Source: Prevotellaceae bacterium UBA1726 (GTDB lineage: Bacteria > Bacteroidota > Bacteroidia > Bacteroidales > Bacteroidaceae). From it: DNA of 16,361 nucleotides. Made by a program: the position numbers and the translations under genes. Location of the stretch: positions 4,111 through 20,471 of the forward strand of contig DCIM01000072.1 of NCBI GenBank assembly GCA_002316005.1, read 5' to 3'. The first letter of the stretch is position 1. The number at the start of each line of letters is the position of its first letter. Below are positions 1 to 8,478 of the stretch, in pieces. The notes under the pieces were generated by a model, which made no database searches, was not told the DNA's origin, and saw only the letters and a program-made list of their open reading frames with translations.

Positions 1-113
1 GCCTTCGAACTGGTGCGGCGCACAGCAGCCCAAGTCTCAAAACCCCTGTTGAGGGCTTCTTCAACAATGAAACTGCCAATAAAACCGGTGGCTCCTGTAA
101 CAAGAATCTTCAT
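1..113 (-). CDS. NAD(P)-dependent epimerase/dehydratase family protein (N-terminus only)
   Basis: Only the first 37 codons lie in the window; the gene continues past the left edge. The start MKILVTGATGFIGSF is the classic first beta-strand and glycine-rich loop of an extended short-chain dehydrogenase/reductase. It has a GxxGxxG dinucleotide-binding motif at G7, G10 and G13. The next segment (helix, then an AAVRR strand end around residues 30-34) fits the second strand of the Rossmann fold. The family includes sugar-nucleotide epimerases, dehydratases and dihydroflavonol-reductase-like enzymes, and the visible part cannot tell these apart. There is no signal peptide, so the protein is cytoplasmic. 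The gene is divergent from the 365-2176 lipoprotein gene and has its own consensus promoter just upstream, so it is probably not functionally tied to the glycosidase genes. Confidence 0.88.
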   Translation of the reverse strand, partial: MKILVTGATGFIGSFIVEEALNRGFETWAAVRRTSSK

Positions 114-135
114 TTCCTTAAATATTTTTCGTATG

Positions 136-166
136 CAAAGTTACGGGTTTCTGCACACAATACAAA
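136..166 (-). promoter_or_regulatory. Bacteroidetes-type promoter of the epimerase gene
   Basis: Read on the minus strand, this is TTTG, a 19-base spacer, then TAACTTTG. That matches both halves of the Bacteroidetes housekeeping (sigma-ABfr) consensus TTTG / TAnnTTTG. The -7 element is at 136-143 and the -33 element at 163-166. It lies about 23 bases upstream of the start codon, giving a very short leader. Assignment is by consensus match and position only. Confidence 0.7.
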
Positions 167-344
167 ATAATGATGGTGTTTTTTTAAAGGACAAAGGTTA
201 TTTATTGACCACCAAATGCGAAAAATTGAATGATTTTAACAGGAATAGTGACTGTATGGCTGTTCGTTATACATCCTTAACCTAATTTAGCAACATAAAA
301 GGTAAACTATTTATGAAAACAAAGGTCTTATAAGCATAGTAACA

Positions 345-364
345 AAAAAAATGAGACTTTTTTT
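345..364 (+). promoter_or_regulatory. A7/T7 inverted repeat directly before the lipoprotein start codon
   Basis: Seven A residues (345-351), six bases (TGAGAC) and seven T residues (358-364) form a perfect but all-A/T inverted repeat ending one base before the ATG at 365. The same stretch holds a five-codon reading frame, MRLFL, from 351 to its stop at 366-368. That stop overlaps the main start codon as ATGA. The arrangement could allow translational coupling or tune initiation, but A/U-rich leaders are common in this group and this may be incidental. Confidence 0.3.
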
Positions 365-2176
365 ATGAGAAAAACTAATCCTCCAGGCATTTGCCTTGCA
401 TTATTATGTGCAGTTATGATTTCCGCGTGTAGCCAGAACTGGAATTGGGATGATTCCTTTCCTGACGGAGGCGGTGGAGGCGGTATGTGGGGAGGAGGCT
501 CAAGCAGTGGAGTCATCAGTTTTGATGTCCTGAGCACCTTCACCGTAAAGACGAATACCGAGGCTCTGGCCGAGACAGAAACCGTTCCTACGGACGAGAA
601 TGACGAGTACTACAACGACTATGTGGAGAACAACTTCTCGGCAAAGAACACAACAACAGTCACCTTCAATGGAGGAAACGCCACTGTTTCGGGCATTGTA
701 GATGGTGACACCATCAATGTAAACGGAGGCAATGTGGAAGTTCGCGCCCATAGTAAGGGTTTGACTCTGGCTGTGTCGGGCACCACAACCGAAGGTTCGC
801 TGAAGATTTACAGCGAGAAGAAGTTTCAGTTGAAACTCAACAACGCCTCTATCACCAATCCTGATGGTGCGGCAATAAACATCCAGAACGGTAACTGTTT
901 CTTTGTGCTTGCTGGCACTAACAGCCTCAGCGACGGAGAGAGTGCCACCTACTCCACTACAGAAGGTGAGGACATGAAAGCAGTGTTGTTCAGTGAGGAC
1001 GACTTGCGAATAAGTGGCAATGGCTCTCTTGCAATAACAGCACAGAACAAAGTGGGCAAGGCTGGCATCTCGAGCGATGATGCTGTGTTTATCCGCCCAT
1101 TCACCAATATTCAGGTTACTGCCAACTCATCGGCAGGAAACGGCATAAAGGCAAATGACGCAATCATTATCAAGGGTGGTGTACTGAACATCGAAACTGC
1201 GAGCAATGGCAGTAAGGGATTATCGTCTGACTGCTATATGCAGATTGACGGCGGTCGTGTGACGGCAATCACTACTGGTGGTGTGGATGCAACGAATAGT
1301 GCAGATCCAAGTGGTTGTGCAGCCATCAAATGCGACAGTGTGCTGCGTATCAATGGCGGTGAACTGTGGCTCAAGAGCACTGGTCAGGGTGGAAAAGGTA
1401 TCTCAGGCGATGAAGCGATGTATATTGACGGTGGTGACATATATATCATTACCGAAGGAAAAATCTACGGTACTACAAGCAGCAATAATGGACCATGGGG
1501 CGGTTCGTCATCGAGCACTTCCGTTTCGCCAAAGGGAATCCGTTGCGATAAGGACATAACCATCTCGGGCGGAAACATCTATATCCGCACTTCCGGCACG
1601 AACGGAGAAGGTATTGAGAGTAAGGCAACACTCTCGTTCACTGGCGGTAACACTGCTGCATTGGCTTATGACGATGGTTTCAATGCCAAGACCATCAACA
1701 TCAGCGGTGGAAAGGCTTTGGCGGTGTCGTCAGGCGACTGTGACGGTATTGACTCCAACGGAGCAATAAAGGCTACGGGCGGTGTACTGATTGGCGTTTC
1801 TTCTACGCTCAGCAGCGAAGACGGCCTCGACCACGAGAGTACTATGACCATCAGCAATGCTACTGTCATCGGTCTTTGTGGCAGTGGAATGGAAATGGGC
1901 GGTACGCAGATTAGCGGGCATTACATCAAGACAAACATAACCGGAAATCAAGGCGATTATGTGGCATTGACGGATGGTTCAACACCTCTCGTGACCTTCA
2001 AACTGCCAAGAAACTACAGTTCGGGTAAACTGATTCTCAGTACACCTTCCATGGCATCGAGCACTTATACATTACAGACAGGCGTCACCCCGACAGGAGG
2101 AACACTGTGGATGAACTATCTGGAAGATTGCAAGAGTGTTTCGGGAGGTAGCAGTACTTCGGTAAAAAGCAATTAA
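365..2176 (+). CDS. Carbohydrate-binding beta-helix lipoprotein (Cthe_2159-like)
   Basis: A 603-residue predicted outer-membrane lipoprotein. It starts with a signal peptide and a lipobox ISAC, giving lipidated Cys22. The acidic, tryptophan-containing stretch after it (QNWNWDD) could act as a surface-export signal. A glycine-rich linker (residues 35-45) leads into a long repetitive domain from about residue 85 to the end. Its rungs follow patterns such as 'INGGxLxI.. G.KGI..D..' and 'ISGGNIYI', with many Asp, Gly, Asn and Ser. The segment LKLNNASITNPDGAAI, near residues 157-172, resembles the conserved core of the Cthe_2159 family. Known members of that family are right-handed beta-helices that bind acidic polysaccharide or cellulose and calcium; no lyase activity can be claimed here. 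The gene stands alone, convergent with the GH43 gene 82 bases away. An outward-facing glycan-binding or adhesion role is inferred. Confidence 0.8.
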   Translation: MRKTNPPGICLALLCAVMISACSQNWNWDDSFPDGGGGGGMWGGGSSSGVISFDVLSTFTVKTNTEALAETETVPTDENDEYYNDYVENNFSAKNTTTVTFNGGNATVSGIVDGDTINVNGGNVEVRAHSKGLTLAVSGTTTEGSLKIYSEKKFQLKLNNASITNPDGAAINIQNGNCFFVLAGTNSLSDGESATYSTTEGEDMKAVLFSEDDLRISGNGSLAITAQNKVGKAGISSDDAVFIRPFTNIQVTANSSAGNGIKANDAIIIKGGVLNIETASNGSKGLSSDCYMQIDGGRVTAITTGGVDATNSADPSGCAAIKCDSVLRINGGELWLKSTGQGGKGISGDEAMYIDGGDIYIITEGKIYGTTSSNNGPWGGSSSSTSVSPKGIRCDKDITISGGNIYIRTSGTNGEGIESKATLSFTGGNTAALAYDDGFNAKTINISGGKALAVSSGDCDGIDSNGAIKATGGVLIGVSSTLSSEDGLDHESTMTISNATVIGLCGSGMEMGGTQISGHYIKTNITGNQGDYVALTDGSTPLVTFKLPRNYSSGKLILSTPSMASSTYTLQTGVTPTGGTLWMNYLEDCKSVSGGSSTSVKSN

Positions 2177-2258
2177 AAATCTTTTCTCTTTTTATTAAAC
2201 AAGAATTATCAAAATTAACAGAATTATTTTTTGAGATTTTGAGCGAAGCGACTACCCA

Positions 2259-3977
2259 TTACTCCATCACAATTTTCTTTCCGCCACGAATATATATTCC
2301 CCGCTTTGAAGGATTGTCAACTCGGCGGCCTTGAAGGTCATAGAGATAGTCATTATCCGCACATTTCACATTCACATCCTTGATGGCGTCAATGATATCG
2401 CCTGTGCCGAATCCCGCCTCGTTGTTAGGACGGAGATACACATCATCAATGGTATCGTAGAACACAGGCATATTGTCCTCATTACGCAAACGAGGAATGT
2501 AGTTGTGAAGGAGTTTCGATGAAGGTGAATAAATCTTTATGCCGTAGATACGACCGAAATAAGGATAATCCTGAAGACCGCTGAAGAGCGTGAGTCGCTG
2601 GGTAGTGGTGGTGTAGTTCGAGCGGTTTGTCACTGTCGTCTCGCCATTGATGGTGATATCGGCAAGGCGGGCAGCAATGTTGTATCGCGTATTGAACTCA
2701 TGGGTAGAGAAACCGTTGTTTATGTATCCACCAACGAAGTATGCCCACTTGTCGCCTTCCGGATTCACATAGACGGAAATACCATCGGAATAGGAACTAC
2801 GCCCGCTGCAAACTGCACGCCAGTTGCCTACGAATGGTGTTGCTGATTCTGTCTGCTCATACGACATACAATCGATTTCGAGTTTTGTTGCCTTTCCCGG
2901 CACATAGCCTGTGTCGAACATATACATATAATTGGCATCCTCGCCTTGATAGTCGATATATTCAACATCCGAATAGGTGAACTTATCCTCACCGAATATC
3001 GGGCGATCCCATTCGTTATGGTTCTTTGCACCAACGATATAAGGCCAACCGGCACTGTCCCACTGCACTTGCTCAAGGAAGAGACAACGGCCAGCATCAA
3101 CATTGCTTGCCTGATAGCCGTGGAAAAGAATCCAGTCCTTGCCTGTCTCATCGGTGATAATCTCCGAACAGTGGCCGGTTCCATAGGCATAATCGTGATT
3201 TGCCTCAAGAAGCAACGACATATTGCCTTCCATGGCTTTCTTGCCACTCTTGCTGAGGTAAGGGCCCTTGATGTTCTTTGAACGGGCAACAACCATGTGA
3301 TATGTTGAATTGGCTTTTTCGCAACACGAGCCTGCCGAACCAATCAGATAATAGTAATCGCCATGTTTGTGGATATATGTGCCTTCGGTCAATGTGCCTG
3401 AAATCTGGAATTTCTCCGCCCCTTCTTTCAAAGAAAGACCATCGTCGGAGAGTTCAATGCCATAGATACCGCGGAACGAACCCCAGAAGAGATACTTCGT
3501 ACCATCCTCAACCTCAATATAGAATGGGTCGATAGAGTTCTGTACGCCTATCTCGCTCGAAATGAACAGTTTGCCATGATCGGTGAATTTCCCCGAAGGG
3601 GATGTGGATGATGCAACACCAATGCCGCAAGTCCATTCGCCGCCCCATGTTGACATCGAATAGTACATCACGAACTTATCACCTATCTTGTTAATATCTG
3701 GTGCCCAAACACCACCGCCTTCAACGAATGTAGGACGGGTTGACTCATAGAAAGAATCGCCCACACTGGTCCATGTGACAAGGTTTGCCGACTTGTAGAT
3801 TGGAACTTTTCGTCCTGTGCAATAGGCGTAGAAGATATTTCCGTCGCGGATGATAGTTGGATCTGGGAAATCCTTCGCCAGCACTGGGTTGGTGTAGTGG
3901 TATTTGTCTGCGGCAACAGCCATTGTTGAGCAGAGCAATGCCAATGACAAAATAGTGAGTCTGATAAAAGTTTTCAT
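2259..3977 (-). CDS. Glycoside hydrolase family 43, arabinanase-like, with lectin-like domain and secretion tail
   Basis: A 572-residue secreted enzyme. The signal peptide ends near AVAA (residues 20-23). A GH43 five-bladed propeller spans about residues 26-335. The expected catalytic triad is visible: Asp39 in FPDP (base), Asp150 in NSIDPF (pKa modulator) and Glu198 in TEGTYI (acid). The SCC...STY motif at 217-225 and the later GTGHCSEI and LFHGY motifs resemble arabinan-acting GH43 enzymes, so an arabinanase or arabinofuranosidase is most likely; a xylosidase is possible. Residues about 340-525 look like a concanavalin/LamG-like domain (IDYQGED...FDTGY...GRIYGIKIY...FYDTIDDVY). The last 29 residues (YLYDLQGRRV...GIYIRGGKKI) match the short type IX secretion sorting tail used by Prevotella, suggesting export to the cell surface. 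It is last in the GH97-GH51-GH43 operon, 17 bases after GH51. Confidence 0.9.
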   Translation of the reverse strand: MKTFIRLTILSLALLCSTMAVAADKYHYTNPVLAKDFPDPTIIRDGNIFYAYCTGRKVPIYKSANLVTWTSVGDSFYESTRPTFVEGGGVWAPDINKIGDKFVMYYSMSTWGGEWTCGIGVASSTSPSGKFTDHGKLFISSEIGVQNSIDPFYIEVEDGTKYLFWGSFRGIYGIELSDDGLSLKEGAEKFQISGTLTEGTYIHKHGDYYYLIGSAGSCCEKANSTYHMVVARSKNIKGPYLSKSGKKAMEGNMSLLLEANHDYAYGTGHCSEIITDETGKDWILFHGYQASNVDAGRCLFLEQVQWDSAGWPYIVGAKNHNEWDRPIFGEDKFTYSDVEYIDYQGEDANYMYMFDTGYVPGKATKLEIDCMSYEQTESATPFVGNWRAVCSGRSSYSDGISVYVNPEGDKWAYFVGGYINNGFSTHEFNTRYNIAARLADITINGETTVTNRSNYTTTTQRLTLFSGLQDYPYFGRIYGIKIYSPSSKLLHNYIPRLRNEDNMPVFYDTIDDVYLRPNNEAGFGTGDIIDAIKDVNVKCADNDYLYDLQGRRVDNPSKRGIYIRGGKKIVME

Positions 3978-3994
3978 ATTGTTTTTGGTTTGGT

Positions 3995-6502
3995 TTATTT
4001 CTTTATACGGAGTATTGTCAGCGAGTTGGCTGGCAATGTGATGGATGCCTTAGGGAAAGTAAGTTGTCGGTGTTCCTTGCGAGGTACGATGAGGTCAGGA
4101 TTGTCAATAGAGTTCTCCGCATTTGGCGAATCGGCACTGATGGTGATTACTTCGGCCTCAGCCACTCCATTTACCTTTCCTTTCAAATCAAGATTCAATG
4201 CCCATTCGCGGTTCTCGCCATTCACGAGTTTCACGATGACATCATTCTTGCCTTCGTCCAATCCAGCCACAGCATAATGGCGTACAAGTGGCTGAAGGGT
4301 ATAGTCCTCAACAAGCCTACCGTCAAGATAGATTTTCCACTCGTTTTGAGCAATATCGACAGTCACATAATACCACTGACCTTCGTTTATCTTTTCTACA
4401 TTACGATAGTTGAAATAGTTGGTGTAATCGCCATTCTTCCGCTCTCCAAAGATGGTACTCTCGTTCTGATGACTGCCCAGTTCGGCCATGTAGAAGTTCT
4501 TCGTGTCCTTACCACCAAACATAAGTCGGCAGGCTTCCTTTCCCGAGTTCTTCTTCATGCGGAAGGCAATAGTGTAGTTACCCTCGAAGGTCTTGTCCAT
4601 CCAGTAGAATTTGTTGTTGCCATCTTCCTCCAATGACCAGTAGTTTACATCGCTCAAAGGGTTTTTGTTCTGATAGAGAATGGTGAACTTATCCGTTGCC
4701 TTATCAGTTGTTCCAACAACAAAATCCTTTATCTCAATCTCATTGCCGAAAGTTGAGATACCAATCTTTCCCGATGGGAAATTCGGTGTCTGTACTGCTC
4801 GCATCGAAGGATTGATTTTGGTCGTGAGGTTATAATCAGGACGGTTTTCGTTGAACATTTTCACCATGTGATAGTTCGAACGACCGAACACCTTACTGTT
4901 GTCATAACAGATGAGGTGGCGTGTACCGTTGTGGATATTTTGGAAAAGCGGTGCAAAGGATGTCATACGCACTCGTTCGCCGTTTCTCTCGCAACCCGTA
5001 AGGAATGCAGCCTCGGCCAATGCAGCATACATATTGGCACCTCCTGCAGCATACTCGCCGATATAGATGTTCGACTTATACTGCTCTGGAATCTCATCAA
5101 AGACATTCGCCGCACGATAGAACCAATCGGCATTTTCGTAGTAGTGGGGATCAAACAAATCCATATCGCCACAATCGGAAATCTCAGGATGGAACATCAG
5201 TGCACAGATTATCTCCAACTGCGGATATTTCTTGCGAATGGCATCGCGGAAGAGTTTGTAATGCTCGGCATATCGCGGTCCTACATTCTCGTTGCCTATC
5301 TCCACATATCGCAGCGGGAATGGTTTCGGATGTCCGTTCACGGCTCGCTGATGGCCCCAGAAGGTACTCTCATCGCCAATGGCATATTCAATGGCGTCAA
5401 GGCAATCCTGTATCATCAGTCGGAGCGAATCGCCTTCCACATAGTCACCTCCACGGAAGAGGCAACTCATTCCTGCATTGCACACATACATTGGGTCAAT
5501 ATTCGCATCCTCGCAGAACTGCAAAAACTCATGATAGCCGAAGCCATAGGTGTTGCGATATCCCCAGAGGTCGTATTCGCCAGGGCGTGTCATCGGATCA
5601 CCAAGGGTTTTCTTCCAATCCACAGCATTCTCGATGTTGATGCCTTCAAGAATGCAACCTCCTGGCCAACGGAGGAAGGATGGATGCATATCAACGAGAT
5701 ACTGTGCAATGTCTTTTCGCAAACCATTCTCGCGGTTGTTGTATGTCTTCTCAGGGAAGAGTGACACATAGTCGACATACACATCGCCATCGCCTTCAAA
5801 ACGGAGTTCCAAACGGCAGTCAGCGGCGGTCTTTGTGGCTTTCAGCACTGTCTTGTGCTCTTCCCAGAAGCGTTTTGGTTGGCATGTTTCGGTTTTCATC
5901 TTCGTCACCTCGCCATTGGCGTTGGTGAGTACTGCCGACACCTTCACTGGTTTCTGGCTGTTTGAGTGAACGAAGAAGCGTAGATTGTAGTTCTCGCCTG
6001 CTTCCACCACCATTCCCCAATAGCCACTGTTTGCCACTGTCACCTTACCATTTGTCTTGTGCAACATCAGACGGAGTGAGTGGGGAGTAGCAGCATTGAG
6101 GGGCTCGATGGTAGATATCTCATATTCGGCGGTGCCTTTCTCTGCCTCCACCGTCCATGCCTCCATGGCTTTCTTCTCTTCATTCCAACGAATGCGCCAG
6201 TTGTTCACCTTGTCAGTGGTATAGCATGGTTTCTTTGGTGCCCATACCTCGCCTCCGACAAGTGTGCATCCTGAAGGAATGACACCTTCCTCGAATCCTC
6301 TGTTCTTCACCATCTCGGCATACAGACCTCCATCACCTGCATGACTGATTTCTTCGAAGAAAGCGCCATACATTGTTGGATAAACTTTGTCTCCGCGACT
6401 GTTCAAGTCAATCTCTACGACATCTCTCATCTGGGCGTTCGCCTGAAGCATCAAACCGCCCAAACCGATAATGGCTAAAAGGATTCTTGGATATTTTCTC
6501 AT
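3995..6502 (-). CDS. Alpha-L-arabinofuranosidase, glycoside hydrolase family 51
   Basis: An 835-residue enzyme expected to release terminal alpha-L-arabinofuranose from arabinan, arabinoxylan or arabinogalactan. The signal peptide ends near QANA (residues 20-23). There is no lipobox and no secretion tail, so a periplasmic location is inferred. The start (DKVYPTMYGAFFEEISHAGDGG) is typical of GH51. Residues about 78-250 form a CBM4/9-like beta-sandwich. The catalytic barrel follows, with RWPGG at 278-282, the acid/base Glu405 in EIGNEN and the nucleophile Glu483 in IGEYAA. The C-terminal domain shows the usual AENSIDNP and PANSLTILR ending (795-832). It is interrupted by a LamG-like block at about 574-742, making the protein longer than simple GH51 enzymes. 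Its start codon lies only 2 bases from the end of the GH97 gene, so the two are co-transcribed. Confidence 0.95.
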   Translation of the reverse strand: MRKYPRILLAIIGLGGLMLQANAQMRDVVEIDLNSRGDKVYPTMYGAFFEEISHAGDGGLYAEMVKNRGFEEGVIPSGCTLVGGEVWAPKKPCYTTDKVNNWRIRWNEEKKAMEAWTVEAEKGTAEYEISTIEPLNAATPHSLRLMLHKTNGKVTVANSGYWGMVVEAGENYNLRFFVHSNSQKPVKVSAVLTNANGEVTKMKTETCQPKRFWEEHKTVLKATKTAADCRLELRFEGDGDVYVDYVSLFPEKTYNNRENGLRKDIAQYLVDMHPSFLRWPGGCILEGINIENAVDWKKTLGDPMTRPGEYDLWGYRNTYGFGYHEFLQFCEDANIDPMYVCNAGMSCLFRGGDYVEGDSLRLMIQDCLDAIEYAIGDESTFWGHQRAVNGHPKPFPLRYVEIGNENVGPRYAEHYKLFRDAIRKKYPQLEIICALMFHPEISDCGDMDLFDPHYYENADWFYRAANVFDEIPEQYKSNIYIGEYAAGGANMYAALAEAAFLTGCERNGERVRMTSFAPLFQNIHNGTRHLICYDNSKVFGRSNYHMVKMFNENRPDYNLTTKINPSMRAVQTPNFPSGKIGISTFGNEIEIKDFVVGTTDKATDKFTILYQNKNPLSDVNYWSLEEDGNNKFYWMDKTFEGNYTIAFRMKKNSGKEACRLMFGGKDTKNFYMAELGSHQNESTIFGERKNGDYTNYFNYRNVEKINEGQWYYVTVDIAQNEWKIYLDGRLVEDYTLQPLVRHYAVAGLDEGKNDVIVKLVNGENREWALNLDLKGKVNGVAEAEVITISADSPNAENSIDNPDLIVPRKEHRQLTFPKASITLPANSLTILRIKK

Positions 6503-6504
6503 AA

Positions 6505-8448
6505 TTAGTAAATCACTACGCCGTCGTTGTTGTTAATAACCACCTTAACAGTGCCTTTCTTTACCTTCAATGGTTCTTCCACTGGGGTATTGCCACCTTT
6601 GATGATATGTAGCGAGGTGAGGTCGATGCCCTCCAACTGACTGAGGTCGAGTGTCAGCGTGCGTGCCTTCTCCTCGGCGTTCACAGCAGCGATATACCAT
6701 CTGCCACCCGACTTACGGGCAAGGGCTACATATCTGCCCGGATAACCTTCTATGAGGCGTGTCTCTTCCCATGTGGTTGGCACATGGCGGAGGAAATTAA
6801 GGCATACCTCTGGTGCATCCTCGAGGTTGTTTGGTGCAAGGGCCACATTCTGGATTGGATTCTGGAAGAGTATCTCTGTGGCAATCTCAAAAACATCGGT
6901 TGTGTAACGAGGATGGCGCGACTTGTTGTCCTTACTGATGTTCCTGTTCATGAAACAGCCACCAAACTCCATACAACCCAAGGTGTTGCGGATGAATGGA
7001 TGAGTACAGGTACGCACGGCCTCGAGTTTGCAGTCACGCTCGTTGAAGAAGAAATTCTCCGAAGCAAGCACAGCCTCACTACCTACATAGTTTGGATACA
7101 TCCTCTCCCAACCGCGTGGCATGGTACAACCATGGAAGATTACCATTATACCGAACTCGTTGGCATCGGCGAGGATTGCCTCGTATTGCTGTATTGTCTG
7201 TTGCTTGTCACCTCCGAAGAAGTCAACTTTTATTCCTTTCACACCTATCTTCTTCAACCATCGCATCTCGTCTCTGCGGGCAATGATATTATCCATCTTG
7301 CCGCGTGGTCCTTGTGGCGCATCGCTCCACGCTCCGTTGGAGTTATACCAGAGGAAGAGGTCTACATTCTTCGAACGGGCATATCGTGCGAGTCGCTCAA
7401 TGCCTTCCTTGCCGATATTCGTGTCCCAGTAGTTGTCAACAAGGGTGTACTTATATCCCATTGCCGAAGCGAGATCGATGAACTTCACCTGATCGTCATA
7501 GTTAATTGACCCGTCCTGCCACAGAATCCAACTCCATGTGCCTTTACCGTAGTCGTAATCCTGCGATGCCTCGTAGCGTGGTTTCACCACATCCCATGTA
7601 ATGGTTGTCTCTACGATAGGGTTGAGTGTCTTACCTACGGTGATGGTACGCCAAGGAGTGTGACCAGGGAACATGAATGTTGGTTCGGCATTGCCCACGC
7701 CGTTGTTCTCGCCTGGCTGTGGGAATCCTAATTCATAGCAATAGCCATTGGCTGTGGCCTTAGGATCGAGCAGACGGCTGCCGCAGTAGTAGCCATCAAC
7801 GCCTGTCTCACCAACAAGCACCCACAAATCATTTGATTTGAACAGACAAGGAAATGTGAAACCTGTTCCTTGTGGCGAACAATGCGATATCGGTGCATCA
7901 AGGGCATATTCCTCCTCATAACTTGGTTTTGTGCGCTCCCATCCACTCATCGGCGGTGCCTGAGGGCAGAGGAAACTGCTTGCAGTCTCGGCAAAGGTGA
8001 AGGCGGTGGCTTCTTTCATCACACGAATACCTCCACGGTTGTCCTTGCGTGGCATCGAATAACGGAACGCGATGTTATTGTCCGACACCTGCATCTCGAT
8101 GCTCATCTCATAGCCTTGTGCATTCTGATAGGTGGTGACTACGCGGTTGGCAGCGTATTCAATATTGCTTTTCTTCGTGGTGCGAATGGTGTACTTGTCG
8201 CTCACCTTGTCGGCCTTGGTGTGGATAATGCTCAAACCACGACTCATGTCGGTGAAGTCGCCTACCAATCCGAGTGTTGAAGGGGCAACGGCTTCAACTC
8301 CGTCATAACTGACAGCATACATTGGTTCTCCTGCCGAAGAGAGGGATAGAGTCACCTTCAACCTACCGTCAGGACTTGTCACTACCTGCTGTGCCCACAA
8401 ACCTGCAGACACCAAAATAAACGCAAAAAAAGCAAGAATTCGTTTCAT
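6505..8448 (-). CDS. Glycoside hydrolase family 97, retaining type (alpha-galactosidase-like)
   Basis: A 647-residue secreted enzyme with a signal peptide ending near GLWA|Q (residue 19-20). It has the three-part GH97 layout: an N-terminal beta-sandwich (about 21-290) starting VVTSPDGRLKVTLSL, a catalytic barrel (about 295-560, GTWSWILW...YTLVDNYWDTNIG...) and a short C-terminal beta domain. The barrel has GIKVDFFGGD, placing an aspartate (Asp409) where retaining GH97 enzymes carry their nucleophile. Inverting SusB-type alpha-glucosidases instead have a glutamate as base. Glu458 or Glu464 in YPNYVGSEAVLASE is the likely acid/base. Known retaining members cleave alpha-galactosides or beta-L-arabinopyranosides; the second would fit the arabinose theme of the operon, but the substrate cannot be read from sequence. 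It is the first gene of the operon with GH51 and GH43, and is probably periplasmic. Confidence 0.92.
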   Translation of the reverse strand: MKRILAFFAFILVSAGLWAQQVVTSPDGRLKVTLSLSSAGEPMYAVSYDGVEAVAPSTLGLVGDFTDMSRGLSIIHTKADKVSDKYTIRTTKKSNIEYAANRVVTTYQNAQGYEMSIEMQVSDNNIAFRYSMPRKDNRGGIRVMKEATAFTFAETASSFLCPQAPPMSGWERTKPSYEEEYALDAPISHCSPQGTGFTFPCLFKSNDLWVLVGETGVDGYYCGSRLLDPKATANGYCYELGFPQPGENNGVGNAEPTFMFPGHTPWRTITVGKTLNPIVETTITWDVVKPRYEASQDYDYGKGTWSWILWQDGSINYDDQVKFIDLASAMGYKYTLVDNYWDTNIGKEGIERLARYARSKNVDLFLWYNSNGAWSDAPQGPRGKMDNIIARRDEMRWLKKIGVKGIKVDFFGGDKQQTIQQYEAILADANEFGIMVIFHGCTMPRGWERMYPNYVGSEAVLASENFFFNERDCKLEAVRTCTHPFIRNTLGCMEFGGCFMNRNISKDNKSRHPRYTTDVFEIATEILFQNPIQNVALAPNNLEDAPEVCLNFLRHVPTTWEETRLIEGYPGRYVALARKSGGRWYIAAVNAEEKARTLTLDLSQLEGIDLTSLHIIKGGNTPVEEPLKVKKGTVKVVINNNDGVVIY

Positions 8449-8478
8449 TAGTTAATGTGATAATAGATTTTTCATTTG

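Noticed and set aside
2177..2258. A possible bidirectional terminator between the convergent lipoprotein and GH43 genes
   Set aside because: Only a weak 7-base A/T match (AAAATCT / AGATTTT) about 50 bases apart and two direct AGAATTAT repeats are present. There is no stable GC stem followed by a T run.
4868..5764. A 298-codon open frame on the plus strand inside the GH51 gene
   Set aside because: It lies opposite the catalytic barrel of GH51, whose motifs are intact. The antisense product shows no family features.
6784..7509. A 241-codon open frame on the plus strand inside the GH97 gene
   Set aside because: It is antisense to the conserved GH97 barrel and has no promoter or recognisable domain.
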